The notes: generated by a model from the letters alone, not told the origin. Numbered from the stretch's first letter, positions 1-11,279 are shown. The stretch is DNA of 64,000 nucleotides from Allolobophora icterica (GCA_963556255.1 OY744606.1:80023141-80087140); one strand, 5' to 3'. Made by a program: numbers and translations.

Positions 1-287
1 CTTGAGACTGGCACTGCCAGAGTACGTTCAGATTGTTCAACAGCTCTAAAAGTGACACCATACAAATAGTGCTTTATTTTTGACAGAGAACGCGAACAAA
101 ACACCTAAGATACATGCACACACTCACAGGAGTACGCACAAACACTTCACTTGACAGACGTGTCACGTGACCGATACCAGATCGTCATTACCGTTACCAG
201 ATCAATTTTCCAAGTCACGTCGACAGATCACTTTCGCTCCTCCGATAACCACAAAAATGGCTAATTAATTAATTAATCACCTGTTAA

Positions 288-501
288 CAGGGCTGTAGTG
301 GTAAAATAAGAGGTGAGTACACTATACCGGTTAGTTTTCCGAAACAAATTAGAGGTGAGTATACGCTACAGTATTTTGTGAGCATACGCTATAGTATTTT
401 AATATAAATAAATATAAATATTTTGTGAGGTGAGTACCGTATACGGTTCCTAGAGGTGAGTACACGCTGTATACCCGCGTATACCCTCAACTACAGCCCT
501 G
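288..501. mobile_element. hAT-type MITE, 214 bp
   Basis: Ends are CAGGGCTGTAGT and ACTACAGCCCTG, a 12-bp terminal inverted repeat. Flanks CCTGTTAA (280-287) and TCTGTTAA (502-509) match at 7 of 8 positions, as expected for an 8-bp hAT duplication. The interior repeats GAGGTGAGTA and TATACGCTAYAGTAT motifs and has no coding capacity. The other duplication copy lacks it, which confirms insertion. A second copy lies at 56416-56624. Confidence 0.9.
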
Positions 502-679
502 TCTGTTAATTAATGGCCTATTAATTAATGCACCAGAGGCCTTCATTTATATCTACTCATCGATTAACAAATCAATTGCCTTTAAAACAAATTTTAGCAG
601 TGGTGTTTGATCAGAAGTTTAGCGACATCTTTTGTGTGGCTGCTGTGACCGTTGACATCTTTGAAGTCGATTTTTATTT

Positions 680-992
680 TCAGTCTAATTTCTGCCGACG
701 TCAATGGCCTTTGTTGCCATAAGATGTCGTTGAAGTGTGGACCCTTCAATTAACCATTGGTCTAATTCAGTCGACTTCAGCGGCCTGTGTATCCACAAGA
801 TGTCGTTATACAATGGAAACAATTAGAATCACTAATCTGCTTGCTCTTCAACGACCACTGATCCCACAAGACGATTACGATTACGAGGAAGACGTTAAAC
901 TATGGCATCAACTGATTGATAACCAACAGATATTTAGCAAAGCCTTCATAGCTATGAATTTTCGTTAAACAATGGATAACTCAATGATTTCC
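680..992 (+). repeat. Four-module TCGTTAAAC unit (copy in duplication 1)
   Basis: Four consecutive modules end in variants of TCGTTAAAC: GATGTCGTTGAAG (~723), GATGTCGTTATACAATGG (~798), GACGTTAAACTATGGCA (~891) and TTCGTTAAACAATGGATAA (~960). The first can fold CGACGTC (696-702) onto GATGTCG (723-729). The set leads directly into the block at 993. The same order occurs at 41900 and 12240, and a shorter version at 10980, 18400, 36300 and 37690. Confidence 0.7.
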
Positions 993-1139
<147 letters not shown>

Positions 1140-1899
1140 TTCGTCCCAACTGTGTATTTTTCCTTGCGCGTATACTATATATGGTGAGAAAGAACCGTTT
1201 ACGGTCAAATTATAGACTTGTATGTAAATTCTTTACTTTTAAATGGGAAGAAACTGAATTGAAATTAAGAAGGTGAAGGAGAGGTCGACGCCTTAGCTAC
1301 CAGCCGGATAACAGAATAACTTTCGACTGATTTTGTCTCTACTAACACCATAAACCCAGAAACGACCTGAAACGAATCATCTGCTATCAAGAAAATGAAC
1401 TCATATTTTTTAAAGATGTCAACGGCCATAGCAACAATAAGATGTTCATTGCCTTTTGAATAATAGCATCGCCAAATTACAGAAATTAATATAGATGATG
1501 AATTATTTCATTGAAAACAACAATATATCTCCCATTTTTACAGAAATAAATGTACTACTAATATGAATGAATTCACTATTAAGAACTTGCAAAATAGGGA
1601 TTACGTATACAGAGTGAAACTATAGACTATTGATTGAATTAAGGTCGGTTGAGGTTATCGTGTGGTGTCGTCTTGTAAATCAGTGGAGTGCATGGCAGTA
1701 TTTCAGAAACTAAAAACATACATATCGATATTATACATCGGTTAAATAAACGAGAAGAAGAAGAAAGATCTTCAGATGTGAGCGATGTTTCGCTAAGCGA
1801 GAATCTCCTTGAAGAGGAAGGAGAGAAACACAAGAAGAAAGAAAACAAACCGAATCTCGAAGTTAAATGTCGTTAAACAACGGAAAATGAATTATTGTT

Positions 1900-1940
1900 T
1901 TTAGACACCTTTACAAAGCTCTCAACTTCAGTAATATATT
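1900..1940 (+). promoter_or_regulatory. Promoter-like block
   Basis: TTTAGACACCTTTACAAAGC, then 13 bases, then GTAATATATT; CGCGTTCAGAAGC follows in the start-site position. A module ending ATGTCGTTAAACAACGG lies ~30 bp upstream. Confidence 0.45.
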
Positions 1941-2215
1941 CGTTAATCGCGTTCAGAAGCTGATGAATGATGTCCCGGCGCAAATATCGTTAGACACTGG
2001 AGACCTAATGAAGTAATAATAACTGACTTTTTCCAGTCTAAGAACATTTTGATGGGTTGGTCTGTCTCTCTGCTTGTCTGTCTTCATATACATGTGCGTA
2101 TGCGTAATTGCATCGTGTTTTAAATTAATGCGGAAGTGTATACGCATATTTGATTTGCATGTAATACTGTGGTTGTATGTGTATGTATGTCTGTATATAT
2201 GTGCGTGTATTTAGG

Positions 2216-2388
2216 TCGGGGGATAGAGTAATGGTAACAGTCGTAGCCAGGAGAGCATTAGATCGCGGTTCGATACTCGTAACCCCTTAGTAGGGCGGCG
2301 CCTGGCATGGCTGCCAAACCGTGTGTTTAGTTAGGATCTTGATTGTACTGTCATGTTTCAATGTAATCTTACTGCGTACTTGTCAGTT
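2216..2388 (+). mobile_element. SINE family A, internally deleted
   Basis: The tRNA-like head has GGATAGAGTAATGGTAACAG (A-box region) and GGTTCGATACTC (B-box region). It joins a body with GGCGCCTGGCATGGCTGCC and a 3' part TTGTACTGTCATGTTTCAAT ending at TTGTCAGTTTGAA. Longer copies at 30805 and 40478 show that the middle is missing here. The (ATT)n tract that follows is its tail. Confidence 0.8.
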
Positions 2389-2530
<142 letters not shown>

Positions 2531-2648
2531 GCACTGTGCAAAAAAAGCACTGAGTTGCAGACGCTTGATTTTGGTGGATTTAAAGTTCAGAAAGAGGGAA
2601 TTGCAGTAATCAAGCTTTGAATGAACAATGGAGGTAGCAGTGCAGTGG

Positions 2649-3400
2649 TGGAGGCAGTTTTAGGTCGAGCATGGGCCGGATGCGTCGGTGGTCACGACTG
2701 TGCATGAAGCAGGAGCGCGAGAGGTTGGAGATGTGTTTAGAGATGGAGAGACGTGGATCAAAGTAATACCAAGATTGCGGTCCGAGGTAAGAGACGACGA
2801 GTTAGTCGAAATGTTTATGGAAGGGTCAGGGATTTTCTTGATTTTATCAGGAAGGCTGATGATGAATTCATTTTTGGACGGGTTAAGGCAGAGGAGATTG
2901 GATGACATCCACTGTGAGATTAGGTTAACCACGTTGAGTAATTGTGTGATGGAGGTGGAAAAAGAACTTGGGGAGAAGGATTTGAAGAGTTGGGTGTCGT
3001 CTGCGTAGAGATGGTAGTCAGCAGAGGAGGGTTTTATGAGATGGTTTAAATGTGCGGGTATACAGTAACAGGATGAAGAGATGTGGACACACGACGTAGC
3101 CTTGAGGGACACCACAGGAGAGAGGGAGGGTTGCGAGCAGTGGCTAGAGGTTTAACATAGAAGGATGGGAAGACAGGTAGGACTGGAACCAGAGTAGAGA
3201 GCCAGAGACGCCAAACCAAGAAGATAGTTGTTTAAGAAGAAGGCTGTGATCGATAGTGTCGAACGCTTCGAAGATGTCGAGAAGACAGAGACATCTACTA
3301 TTGCCTTTACTATTAATTCTCTTTTTCTCACTATTACAGTAAACTGTCCTAGAGAGAATATCATTCATTTCTTTTTTTGTTTATCGGATGAATTGTTGCA
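2649..3400 (-). mobile_element. L2/CR1-group LINE fragment, reverse transcriptase
   Basis: Minus-strand frames 3144-3368 and 2660-3115 carry reverse transcriptase blocks of the L2/CR1 group: the DIFEAFDTIDHSLLLKQL block with the first catalytic Asp, SWFGVSGS, then YADDTQLF with the catalytic Asp pair, and LNPSKNEF downstream. The two parts are in different frames and the PQG region between them is scrambled, so it is dead. No endonuclease or 3' tail is recognisable. Confidence 0.85.
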
Positions 3401-3477
3401 CTTTCTGTCAAAGTTGGTGGTTTTGTAAAAAGTGTGTTTAATAGAGGAATACATGTGACGATGTTATTTATTTGCAG

Positions 3478-3735
3478 GTTGAGGTTGACTCCATCCAAGT
3501 GCTACGCCTGGATCCGCCCAAGTTACTGCCTTGTCTACTTTCAACGTTAAATGGATGTCTCCTCTCTTTCTGCCCATTTTGACCTTTTGTGTCAGAGTAG
3601 GTTCAGGATGAATCGCTTCCTTAAGAAGCGATTTCAATTCAACACATCATCCACCTTAATCGTCTGACTTTCTGCCTGTGTAACCTCTTTAGATCTTGAC
3701 CTGGAACCATTTTGAGCTAACCCGCCTGTCGATTT
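3478..3735 (+). repeat. Dispersed family C, copy 1
   Basis: Shares ordered landmarks with 25737, 37383 and 51065: GACTCCA..CC, CTGCCTTGTCTACTTTCAACG, TTCAGGATGA, and CGCTTCCT with its inverted partner. Copies are strongly diverged. I cannot assign it to a transposon class; a non-coding or 5' part of a retroelement is possible. Confidence 0.7.
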
Positions 3736-3990
3736 GTTTTGACTAAGCGCCTGTGAATAAGCTGGTTCCCGCGACTTCTTTGAGATTACGATGAATTACA
3801 CGGTTCGATAAATCAACTCGGAACCTGAGCTGACTCATTGTATCTGTGTATTTATACATGTAATACCGAATCTGTGTATGTAAAATATTTTGCAAGTGGC
3901 TATTAAATTGTAAAACGCCCTTTAAGAAACTTACAAGAAGCTGATTACAAGTCAATCCAACAGATCTAAACAAGATTGTCCTGTGGTGGC

Positions 3991-4126
3991 ATCATTATGT
4001 ACTCGCATTGTCATGTGCTCGCTTCGTCATTTGCTCGCATCGTCATGTATTTGCTACGTCAAGTACTCGCACCGTCATGTACTCTCTTCGTCATGTGCTC
4101 ACATCGTCGTCTACTCGCATCGTCGA
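3991..4126 (+). repeat. 16-bp minisatellite
   Basis: About eight diverged tandem units of a ~16-bp motif, consensus TACTCGCATCGTCATG, with first-base and internal variants such as TGCTCGCTTCGTCAT. Length variants of 14-17 bp occur. Confidence 0.88.
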
Positions 4127-4292
4127 ATGGAAGCGCGACATCTACCGGTCTCCATCGACCAAATCGAAATCTCGATCGCTGTCACGCAACAGATAAATGT
4201 CAGCTAAGAATTGAAATTCGGCCCATCAATTATTTCTAATCATCAGTGGAGTTGATCGACTCTTGCGAAGTAATGGATAATGCGTTGATCTC

Positions 4293-4324
4293 TTTAGACA
4301 CCTTTAAATAGACGTCAAGCGTCG

Positions 4325-4335
<11 letters not shown>
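4293..4335 (+). promoter_or_regulatory. Promoter-like block
   Basis: TTTAGACACCTTTAAATAG, 14 bases, GTAATATATAT. The TATA position has expanded into an AT microsatellite (4326-4381). AATTTCGTTCAGTCGCTA follows at 4391. Confidence 0.45.

Positions 4336-4381
<46 letters not shown>
4326..4381. repeat. (AT)n microsatellite
   Basis: About 56 bp AT, expanded from the TATA position of the preceding block. Confidence 0.97.
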
Positions 4382-4388
<7 letters not shown>

Positions 4389-5234
4389 GTGAATTTCGTT
4401 CAGTCGCTATTTCGCGTTACCGGTTTGTCCTATATTAATAATTGAGAAAGAATATTATTATACCATGCGAACTGTGAGAACTGTTCGACAAATGTATCAA
4501 CAATCTTAATTTCATTTTGGTCCACATTTACTGCTATTCAACAGAATTTCTGAACTGGTCAACAGCCTTTATCGTCCAATGTTAATCCAATCGCCAGATG
4601 AAGAGAGGAGGCAGAGTAGCTGTTAAGGCGGATGTATCACTTTCGATTGGAACAGTTTTCATTGTGTACCGACATCTTGTGGCTGCCGTTTACGTAGATC
4701 TTAACTTGTTCTTCAGTAATCGATCTATTTGCAGTGGTGATTAGTGGTCGTCTCCACACTCACATACATACACACATACATTAACATCAATCTATACGTT
4801 GATAACAAACATGCAATACAAACAAGATTAGACTGTGCCAGAGTTTAACGTCGTCCGGTGTTCTGTCAATAAATTAAAATTCGCTAAGTAGAGCCTACAT
4901 TGACATCGACTGGAAGACCCTAAGAAGCCACAAGAGGTCGTTAAACACTGTGTAATAGAAATAGCCTTCGACTCTGTTAGACACCTTCTTTAGCTTTCTC
5001 CTCACCCTTTTCTTGTTCTTGTTCTCCTCCTCCTTCTATTCCTTCGTATCGCTGCTTTACGAATTCATATGCCATATGAACGCGTTTTTTCTGTTCTATA
5101 GGTGGCGCTATACAAATTGCGCATTGCATACTATTACATTCGATCACATTTACTCAGTATTCGAGTTTTGATGGTTTTGGTTTGTTTGGGGAGTAAAGAG
5201 AAACTTTCTTTGCTACGATTAGCAGGACCCGCTT

Positions 5235-8157
5235 CTTCTTCTTTATGTTCTCTGCCCATTGGCAGGTTCGTATGACCAATGACGCCATCGTTCTCTGTCT
5301 TGTGCTCTTCTCTTCAGTCCACTGTATCCTTCTTCTTTTGTCATCATCCAGTCTAGCAGCATTGCCCTCGGTCTTCCTCGCGTCTTTCTCCCCTCCATCC
5401 TTCCCTCCATGATGTCTCTTAGCAGTGTCTCACTCCTTAGGATGTGCCCGATCCATTTCCTTGTCGTCCGCGTATAGTACTTATGAGTGATCTTTGTTCT
5501 TCTACCATTTGCAGGATTTCCTCGTTCGTCCTCCGTTCCACCCAGCTAACTCTCTCCATTCTGCGCCACACCCACATCTCGAAGGCCTCCAATCTTTTTA
5601 TGTCGTCCTTCCTCATTGTCCATGTCTCGGAGCCGTACAGCACCACACTCCACACCAGTGTCTTCACCATTCTCTTCTTTAGATTCTTGCTTAAGGTTCC
5701 TCTCATCAGCTCTCCTCTTTTGTAAAATGCATCTTTTCCCATGGATATTCTTCTTTTTATTTCCTCGTGGCATCTTGCATCGTCTGTGATCACACTTCCT
5801 AGATAGCAAAACTTCTCCACCTGTTCTATTTCTTGTCCGTTTAGTGTGATCTTTATTGTTTGTGGTATTATACCGCTTCTCTTGTTTATCTTCATTACCT
5901 TTGTCTTCTTTACGTTTATTTTCATTTCATATTCCAGTGATACCGTATTTAGACGATCCATCATCCTTTGTAAGCCCTCCTGGCTAGTTGCCAGCATCGC
6001 CTGGTCATCTGCAAATCTCAATGCCTTCACCCTTCTTCCTCCTACCTTTATCCCCTCCTCCATATCGTCTAGCGTTTCTCTTATGATCTCTTCTATATAG
6101 ATGTTGAATAGGATTGGTGACAGTGGGCATCCTTGTCTTACCCCTCTTCCTATTTTTCCTGGTTCTGAGTACTCTCCATCAACTCTTATTTTCACTCTTT
6201 GTCCCATGTATAGATTACCTATCAATCTTCTTTCTCTCCAATCCACCCCTTTTCTTCTCAGTATTCCCATTAGCTTTCTCCAGTCTACTCTGTCGAAAGC
6301 TTTTTCATAGTCGACGAAGCAGATATATATGTCTTGGTCATGTTGGATGCTTCTTTCTGCTATTATCCTCAATGCTGCTATCGCATCTCTTGTCCCCTTT
6401 CCCTTTCTAAACCCATATTGGTCCTCTCCCAAGCAATTTTCTGCTTCCGCCTTTGTCTGCAGTCTCTTTGTTATAATTCTTAGCAGGATTTTTGATGCAT
6501 GTGTCAGAAGGCTTATCGTGCGATGGTCTTCGCAATTTGTTGCATTCTGCTTCTTCTGTATTGGTATAATTATTGTCTGCAGGAAGTCCTTTGGCCATTC
6601 TCCCGTGTTGTAGATGTCCCGGCATAGTTGCACCACCTCGCTCATTACCTTCTCTCCAAGATTTCTGAGTATTTCTATTGGGATGTTGTCAATTCCTTCC
6701 GACTTCCCATTCTTCATGTCCTTAATTGCAGCCAAGACCTCCTCTCTCATCACCTCCGGACCCATGCCGTCCTCCACCTGTGTTTCTTCCTGCTTCCGTT
6801 CTTGTTTCCTCATTTCTTCCTCGATGCTTCCACTTCCTGTATATAATTCCTCCACATATTCCTTCCATCTTTCCCTTATATCATCTGCGTCCTCCAGTAG
6901 TCTGCCGTCCTTGCTCTTGATTGCACCTCCTCTTCCTGTATTTTGCTTCTTGCTTAGTGATTTTATTTTACCGTACACCAAATCGCTTCGCCCCTGTTCC
7001 TGCAGGAGTTCCAGTTCTCTGCACTGCTCCTCCCACCACATTTCTCTTGCTTTATCCGTTGTTCTTCTCAGCTGGTTGTTAAGTCTTCTATATTCCTGTT
7101 TAGCCTCCTCTGTACTTTGATGTTTCCATTTTCTTCTCTCCTCCATGTCTTTTATCATCTCTGTTGTTATCCATGGTTTACGTGGTTCGTTTCCCTTTTG
7201 GAATCCTATCGTTTCAGTCGCCTCTTTCATCAATGCCTCTTTTAGGTTCGTCCACCTCTCTTCTGTTTTTGTTCCCTCTTTTAGATTTTCTACTTTTTCC
7301 TCTAGGTTCTTCGATACTTCTCCCATCTTTGTTTTTATCATTTCTTTGTTCCACTTCATTTTCTTCACTCTTTTCTTTTTGATGAACTTAAGTTGTAGGC
7401 TCACTGTCATAGCTACCATGTTATGGTCTGTATCTGCATCTGCCCCGGGAAGGGCTCTCGCATTCTTCACACTATTTCTGTACCTCTGCCTTACCATTAT
7501 GTAATCCAGCTGGTATCTTTCCCTGTCTCCTGGTGATTTCCACGTGTACCTTCGTCTTTTTTCCTGCTGGAACCATGTGTTCGTTATTACCAGTCTTTGC
7601 CTTTTGCAGAATTCCATTAATTTCTCTCCTCTCTCATTTCTCTTCCCCAATCCGAATTTCCCTATTATACCTTCCTGTTCGCCCTCTCCCACTACTGCAT
7701 TCCAGTCTCCCATTACTATCACATAATCCGTACCTTTGATGTCTTCTAATCCTCTCTCTATTTTCTCATACATGTCATCCACCTCCTCTTCCTTATGCGC
7801 CGACGTAGGCATATACACCTGTACTATTGTTATGTCTACTGGGTGTGCATGTATTGATACTATTATCATCCTATCTTCGACTCTTTCTATTTTCGTCACA
7901 CATTTGGCTGTTTTTTCTGACAGAAGAATTGCTACCCCGTTTTGTCCCTTGTCTCCTCCAGTGTGGACAACCCTATAGCCATCGCTCACGAAATCTCCTC
8001 CCTCCTTCCATCTTACCTCTGCCAAACCTAGTATGTCAAGCTGCGCTCTTCTCATTTCTCCTATGACGTTCGCGAGCTTTCCTGGTCTTGCCATTGTTCT
8101 TATGTTCCAGGTCCCTATTTTTAGCCTTTCCTTTTCCGTCTCCGTCCCTATTTTCTA
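5235..8157 (-). mobile_element. 5'-truncated RTE-like non-LTR retrotransposon
   Basis: About 2.9 kb on the minus strand. It is flanked by a perfect 11-bp direct repeat AGGACCCGCTT (5224-5234 and 8158-8168), the target-site duplication. The 3' end, at the left, carries an AAG-repeat tail as in RTE elements. The 5' end, at 8157, lies just before the start of the endonuclease domain, so it is truncated. The intact duplication and near-intact coding region indicate recent insertion. The right-hand target copy overlaps the first bases of a promoter-like block. Confidence 0.93.
5437..8154 (-). CDS. RTE-like endonuclease-reverse transcriptase, frameshifted near the C-terminus
   Basis: The longest Met-start reading frame has 885 residues, but the frame is open upstream to 8154. 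The residues before the Met (a GTWN-like motif) belong to the apurinic-type endonuclease, so the real N-terminus lies beyond the truncation. From that Met, the endonuclease (about 1-230) has AEVRW (25-29), GDWNAV (129-134), LDYIMV (196-201) and TDHNMV (222-227). The reverse transcriptase (about 450-760) has FVDYEKAFD (593-601), [14 protein letters not shown] (651-664) and RFADD (693-697), with Phe replacing the usual Tyr. This is the RTE/BovB-like layout: one polypeptide that nicks target DNA and primes cDNA synthesis there. A one-base deletion near 5455 ends the frame early; the C-terminal remainder reads in another frame to a stop at 5243-5245. Many long antisense frames overlap it and are shadows. 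Confidence 0.9.
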   Translation of the reverse strand, partial: KIGTETEKERLKIGTWNIRTMARPGKLANVIGEMRRAQLDILGLAEVRWKEGGDFVSDGYRVVHTGGDKGQNGVAILLSEKTAKCVTKIERVEDRMIIVSIHAHPVDITIVQVYMPTSAHKEEEVDDMYEKIERGLEDIKGTDYVIVMGDWNAVVGEGEQEGIIGKFGLGKRNERGEKLMEFCKRQRLVITNTWFQQEKRRRYTWKSPGDRERYQLDYIMVRQRYRNSVKNARALPGADADTDHNMVAMTVSLQLKFIKKKRVKKMKWNKEMIKTKMGEVSKNLEEKVENLKEGTKTEERWTNLKEALMKEATETIGFQKGNEPRKPWITTEMIKDMEERRKWKHQSTEEAKQEYRRLNNQLRRTTDKAREMWWEEQCRELELLQEQGRSDLVYGKIKSLSKKQNTGRGGAIKSKDGRLLEDADDIRERWKEYVEELYTGSGSIEEEMRKQERKQEETQVEDGMGPEVMREEVLAAIKDMKNGKSEGIDNIPIEILRNLGEKVMSEVVQLCRDIYNTGEWPKDFLQTIIIPIQKKQNATNCEDHRTISLLTHASKILLRIITKRLQTKAEAENCLGEDQYGFRKGKGTRDAIAALRIIAERSIQHDQDIYICFVDYEKAFDRVDWRKLMGILRRKGVDWRERRLIGNLYMGQRVKIRVDGEYSEPGKIGRGVRQGCPLSPILFNIYIEEIIRETLDDMEEGIKVGGRRVKALRFADDQAMLATSQEGLQRMMDRLNTVSLEYEMKINVKKTKVMKINKRSGIIPQTIKITLNGQEIEQVEKFCYLGSVITDDARCHEEIKRRISMGKDAFYKRGELMRGTLSKNLKKRMVKTLVWSVVLYGSETWTMRKDDIKRLEAFEMWVWRRMERVSWVERRTNEEILQMVEEQRSLISTIRGRQGNGSGTS

Positions 8158-8165
8158 AGGACCCG

Positions 8166-8206
8166 CTTAGACACCTTTATATCATGTTTCTCCGACGCTA
8201 TATAAG
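8166..8206 (+). promoter_or_regulatory. Promoter-like block abutting the LINE insertion
   Basis: CTTAGACACCTTTATATCATG, about 14 bases, GCTATATAAG; TTTTCGTTCAATCAATG follows 12 bases later. Its first bases lie within the LINE target duplication. The pre-insertion sequence would read through GGACCCGCTTAGACACC, matching the upstream context of the blocks at 9872 and 10713. Confidence 0.5.
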
Positions 8207-8329
8207 CCTTATTTTCGTTCAATCAATGATATTCTCAGTTTGAGCGGTATATTACTAAAGAAAACACTTTCAAAAGAATACTCTTAAAAATCTATTAATA
8301 TTTCATAATGAAGCCTGGGACAAAATAAA

Positions 8330-8445
8330 ATGCTATTATTCCACCATTATTAAAACCTAATAAAGAAGCCTCAATCCCAGAGTCATATCGATCTATATCT
8401 TTAACCCTTAACATTTACAAAGTAACGGAAGCAATAGTAACTAAA
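8330..8445 (+). mobile_element. LINE reverse transcriptase fragment
   Basis: A plus-strand frame reads IIPPLLKPNKEASIPESYR then SISLTLNIYKV, the N-terminal RT block seen in jockey/I-group LINEs (PKPGK...YRPISL). It is cut to about 40 codons. Minus-strand relatives lie at 9980-10640 and 46135-46330. Confidence 0.65.
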
Positions 8446-8603
8446 CGCCTCTGAATGGTGAGTACTGGATAGAGGCGCTTAATAAGTTTTGAAATACAAT
8501 ACCATACAGTGCAACTACAATTACAGCAACACTGCCACTTGGATGAAGGATGAGGTTACACCAATCAACTTCTCTATGACTTGATCATCTTCATCTTTCT
8601 TTC

Positions 8604-8838
8604 TTTATTTATTTATTTATTTCGGATATTTCTATAGCGCCTCCTCGAGTCTACTACTACTCAGAGGCACTCCCGACTACAACATTTGATACTGTGTCGG
8701 AGTTTTCACGCCGAAGCGCCACGAGCAATCGCGAGTGAAGGACTTGCCCAAGGTCCGTACGCAGCGGATAGAGTGGGATTCGAACCTGCAACCCTCCGGT
8801 CACAAGGCGCCGAACTTACCACTGAGCCACCACGCCCC
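8604..8838 (-). mobile_element. tRNA-derived SINE family B, full length
   Basis: On the minus strand it starts GGGGCGTGGTGGCTCAGTGG (A box) and has GGTTCGAATCCCAC (B box) ~55 bp on, the two internal RNA polymerase III boxes. The body has ACCTTGGGCAAGTCCTTCAC. The 3' end GCGCTATAGAAATATCCG and a (AAAT)n tail resemble the 3' end of the L2-like LINE at 14631, so the SINE may borrow that LINE's machinery. Second copy at 19312. Confidence 0.92.
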
Positions 8839-9088
8839 TTTGTCTTTGTCTTATTTCCACAAACGCTTGAAAATCCATTCTATTCAATCGTGTTTGTTTG
8901 GTGTCAGGTCCGTGGCGCTTCTGAATGACAGCGACACTAATCAACTTCTTTATGATTTAGGGTCGTTAAAGAAAACCTAATCACCACACACAATAAGCCA
9001 AAAGTTCCAACTGTCATGGTACGGTCGACGTCAACGCCTTAGGTAGCCACAAGGTGTCGTTAAACTCTCAATTATTTAATTATGCCAA

Positions 9089-9131
9089 TTGACACCTTTA
9101 AAACGATTACTAATTATGATATATATATGGC
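9089..9131 (+). promoter_or_regulatory. Promoter-like block
   Basis: ATTGACACCTTTAAAACG, 14 bases, GATATATATATGG. Preceded by a module ending GTGTCGTTAAACTC at 9053-9066. Confidence 0.42.
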
Positions 9132-9141
9132 TGAAGAAACT

Positions 9142-9245
9142 GGCCGTACTTTTGTAGTGCCAATCCCAAGAACGGATGAGGGAGGAGGGCGACATTAGTG
9201 ATCTTTGTTGTGAAGTGTCGTTAAACTGAAACTACTACTAACAAC
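9142..9245 (+). mobile_element. Retroposon 3' end (CCCAAG...GTCGTTAAAC family) with (ACT)n tail
   Basis: GTGCCAATCCCAAG, GGAGGAGGGCGACATTAG, CATCTTTGTTGTG-like core and AGTGTCGTTAAACTG, followed by ACTACTACTAAC as tail. The same core recurs in both orientations (20021, 20470, 22488, 25645, 43487, 47120, 55798, 55922, 59548). Confidence 0.65.
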
Positions 9246-9826
9246 CAGCGTGGGATCAATGGTTAAAATTGTTCGGTACGGTCAACGTTACTCAATGGAG
9301 CCTGCCGCAATATTAACAATGAGAGTCGTCAACGTTAGTGATGTCGCAACGATTAATTACAAGTAGATATTGAGTAAGTTTACAGAATATAAAAAAGTGT
9401 CGAAAGCAACCGCTTTAGCAATCGTAAGTCTCCCTTTAACAGAGAGTAATAGGGAACGCCAGAGGAAGGCATTATCACGTACAGTCTTTAAAACTGGAGA
9501 GAAAAATGATCTTGTAAAATATCTTAAAAACAACCCGGACAACTCAATAAAGAGATAATAACTGAATTTTTGTTATCAAGGAAGGTGCTCTTCGAATTGT
9601 AGCGAGAGATAAGGCAGTGCCCAAAGGAAACAGCTCATCAAAATGCAGTCTTTGTAGGCTATAATAAACCCGTTGAAACCAGTTAGTGATCATTATTATT
9701 AGAACTATTATTCCAAAGTTTAACGTCGTCTATGACATTAAAGGCCGTTGACGACAATTTAAACCATAATTATGCAATACAGTGAGATTGAATGTTGACC
9801 TATTGTGATTAAACGAAAATATGTTT

Positions 9827-9872
9827 AATATATGGGCCTAGCTCAAGAGATTATGAAGTAAAGGTGTCTAAG
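9827..9872 (-). promoter_or_regulatory. Promoter-like block
   Basis: On the minus strand: GCTTAGACACCTTTACTTC, then ~16 bases, then CATATATTAAAC. Confidence 0.4.
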
Positions 9873-9979
9873 CGGGACATAATATTACTCGTGTCGTGGA
9901 AAGTTTACAACTCGATTTACTATCAAAAGTTACTTCCAAAATATTTTAACTTATTTTCATCCGATTTTGTTCCTGATCA

Positions 9980-10640
9980 ACCTTTGCAGTAATTAACAAT
10001 AATTTTTCTGTTGAAGAAAATGACTGCGGTCGTTTTATTAATAGATATTTAAAACTATTTTGTTTACACCAATTTTTCATTAAATTGATCGACAATTGAA
10101 TTGTATTTTGTAATATTTTTATATTTCTGTATCCTAAGTAAACAGTAGTATCATCAGCAGAAAAGGGACATGTCTACACCATCCACACCTGTTGGAATAT
10201 CATTTATCATTGGTAGGAATAAAGAACAAATTATTCAGTCCCATTGTGTTGTATAAATACATCAGAATGTTCTGCCCCAACATTAACTTGAAATGTTCTA
10301 TTTGAAAGTTTTCAACCCAGTTAAAGTTTTCAACCCAGATAAAATGTATTGCTCGCTGCTCCAAATTTCCGATTGATTATTTTTAAATGATTAGTTTTTT
10401 TTATAAAAACCAGTTAAGACATTTAGTTACTATTGTTTCCATTACTTTGCAAATGTTAAGGATTGAAGATATAGATCGATTAGACTCTGGGATTGAGGCT
10501 TCTTTATTACGTTTTAATAATGGTGGAATAATAGCATGATGCCAGTCAATTGGCAATTTCCCTTTCTCTCAGATTTCATTATAAGATGTTAATAGAATTT
10601 TAACAGCCTTCTTATTAAAATGTTTTAATGATGCATAGAC
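9980..10640 (-). mobile_element. Decayed LINE reverse transcriptase region
   Basis: Minus-strand frames, interrupted by stops, show an RT order: PIDWHHAIIPPLL-like N-terminal block (~10510-10590), an IFINDIP-like region, SADDTTVYLG with the catalytic Asp pair (~10150-10180), and KNWCKQN downstream (~10050). The architecture fits jockey/I-group LINEs. Heavily mutated; no tail seen. Confidence 0.65.
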
Positions 10641-10677
10641 ATTGTTGAGAATACCAGTAATTGAAGGAAATAAGGTT

Positions 10678-10713
10678 CATATACTCTGTGAGCAATACAA
10701 TATAAAGGTGCCT
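10678..10713 (-). promoter_or_regulatory. Promoter-like block
   Basis: Minus strand CTTAGACACCTTTATATTG, ~14 bases, then a weak AGTATATG TATA box. The upstream context GATCCCGCTTAGACACC matches the 8166 block. Confidence 0.4.
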
Positions 10714-10979
10714 AAGCGGGATCTTCGTAGCATCGAAAGTTTCTCTTTTCTCCACAAACAAAGTAAAATCATCAAAACTTGAAAAAATGAGTAGACGTGG
10801 TCCACTGCAATTGTACGTAATTTGCAATTTGTTGTGCACTACTTTCAGAACAGACAGATTGCAGTGAATTCGTAACGTAGAAGAAGAAAATGGCAAAGGA
10901 GGAAGCAGTAGTAGAAATCAAATCAAATCAAACTGTGGAAATCCAATCACCAAACTTGAGAGATAGCGCATGATAAATT

Positions 10980-11242
10980 CAAAAGGTGTGGTCGACGTCA
11001 TTGACTCTGGCAGCCACAAGATGTCGTTACGTAATGAAAATTATCACAATCACCTATGAGAATTGCCAACATCGTTGACATCACAGGATGACGTTAAACC
11101 AATAAGGTGAAAATTCTGGCACCAACTAATTACCAGCAGATAGGAACCTCTGTATAAAATTTCCTGGATTGGAGAAATTTTGCAGGTAATGGACCCGGCA
11201 GCCGTGACTGTCGTTAAGGAATGGATAATGCAATGATCTCAT
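10980..11242 (+). repeat. Three-module unit
   Basis: Module 2 stem CGACGTC (10992-10998) pairs with GATGTCG (11019-11025), with CTGGCAGCCACAAG in the loop side. Then ATCACAGGATGACGTTAAAC (~11081-11100), TGGCACCAACTAATTACCAG, and CTGTCGTTAAGGAATGGATA (~11209-11228). It leads straight into the block at 11243. Same order in 18400-18718, 36300-36583 and 37690-38042. Confidence 0.72.
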
Positions 11243-11279
11243 GAGACACCTTTAAATAAAATCAAGCCTAGCTATATAG
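11243..11279 (+). promoter_or_regulatory. Promoter-like block
   Basis: TGAGACACCTTTAAATAAAA, 12 bases, GCTATATAGATG; AATTTCGTTCAATTGGTA follows. Confidence 0.5.

Noticed and set aside
4977..5020. Additional promoter-like block (GTTAGACACCTTCTTTAGC)
   Set aside because: The upstream core is present but no TATA box or start motif follows; kept out of the feature list.
5444..8066. Many plus-strand frames of 60-170 codons opposite the RTE-like LINE
   Set aside because: Antisense shadows of one long conserved reverse transcriptase frame, with Phe/Ser/Leu-rich composition typical of antisense reading.
9357..9558. Overlapping small frames on both strands (61 and 62 codons)
   Set aside because: No recognisable domain, and neither strand is favoured.
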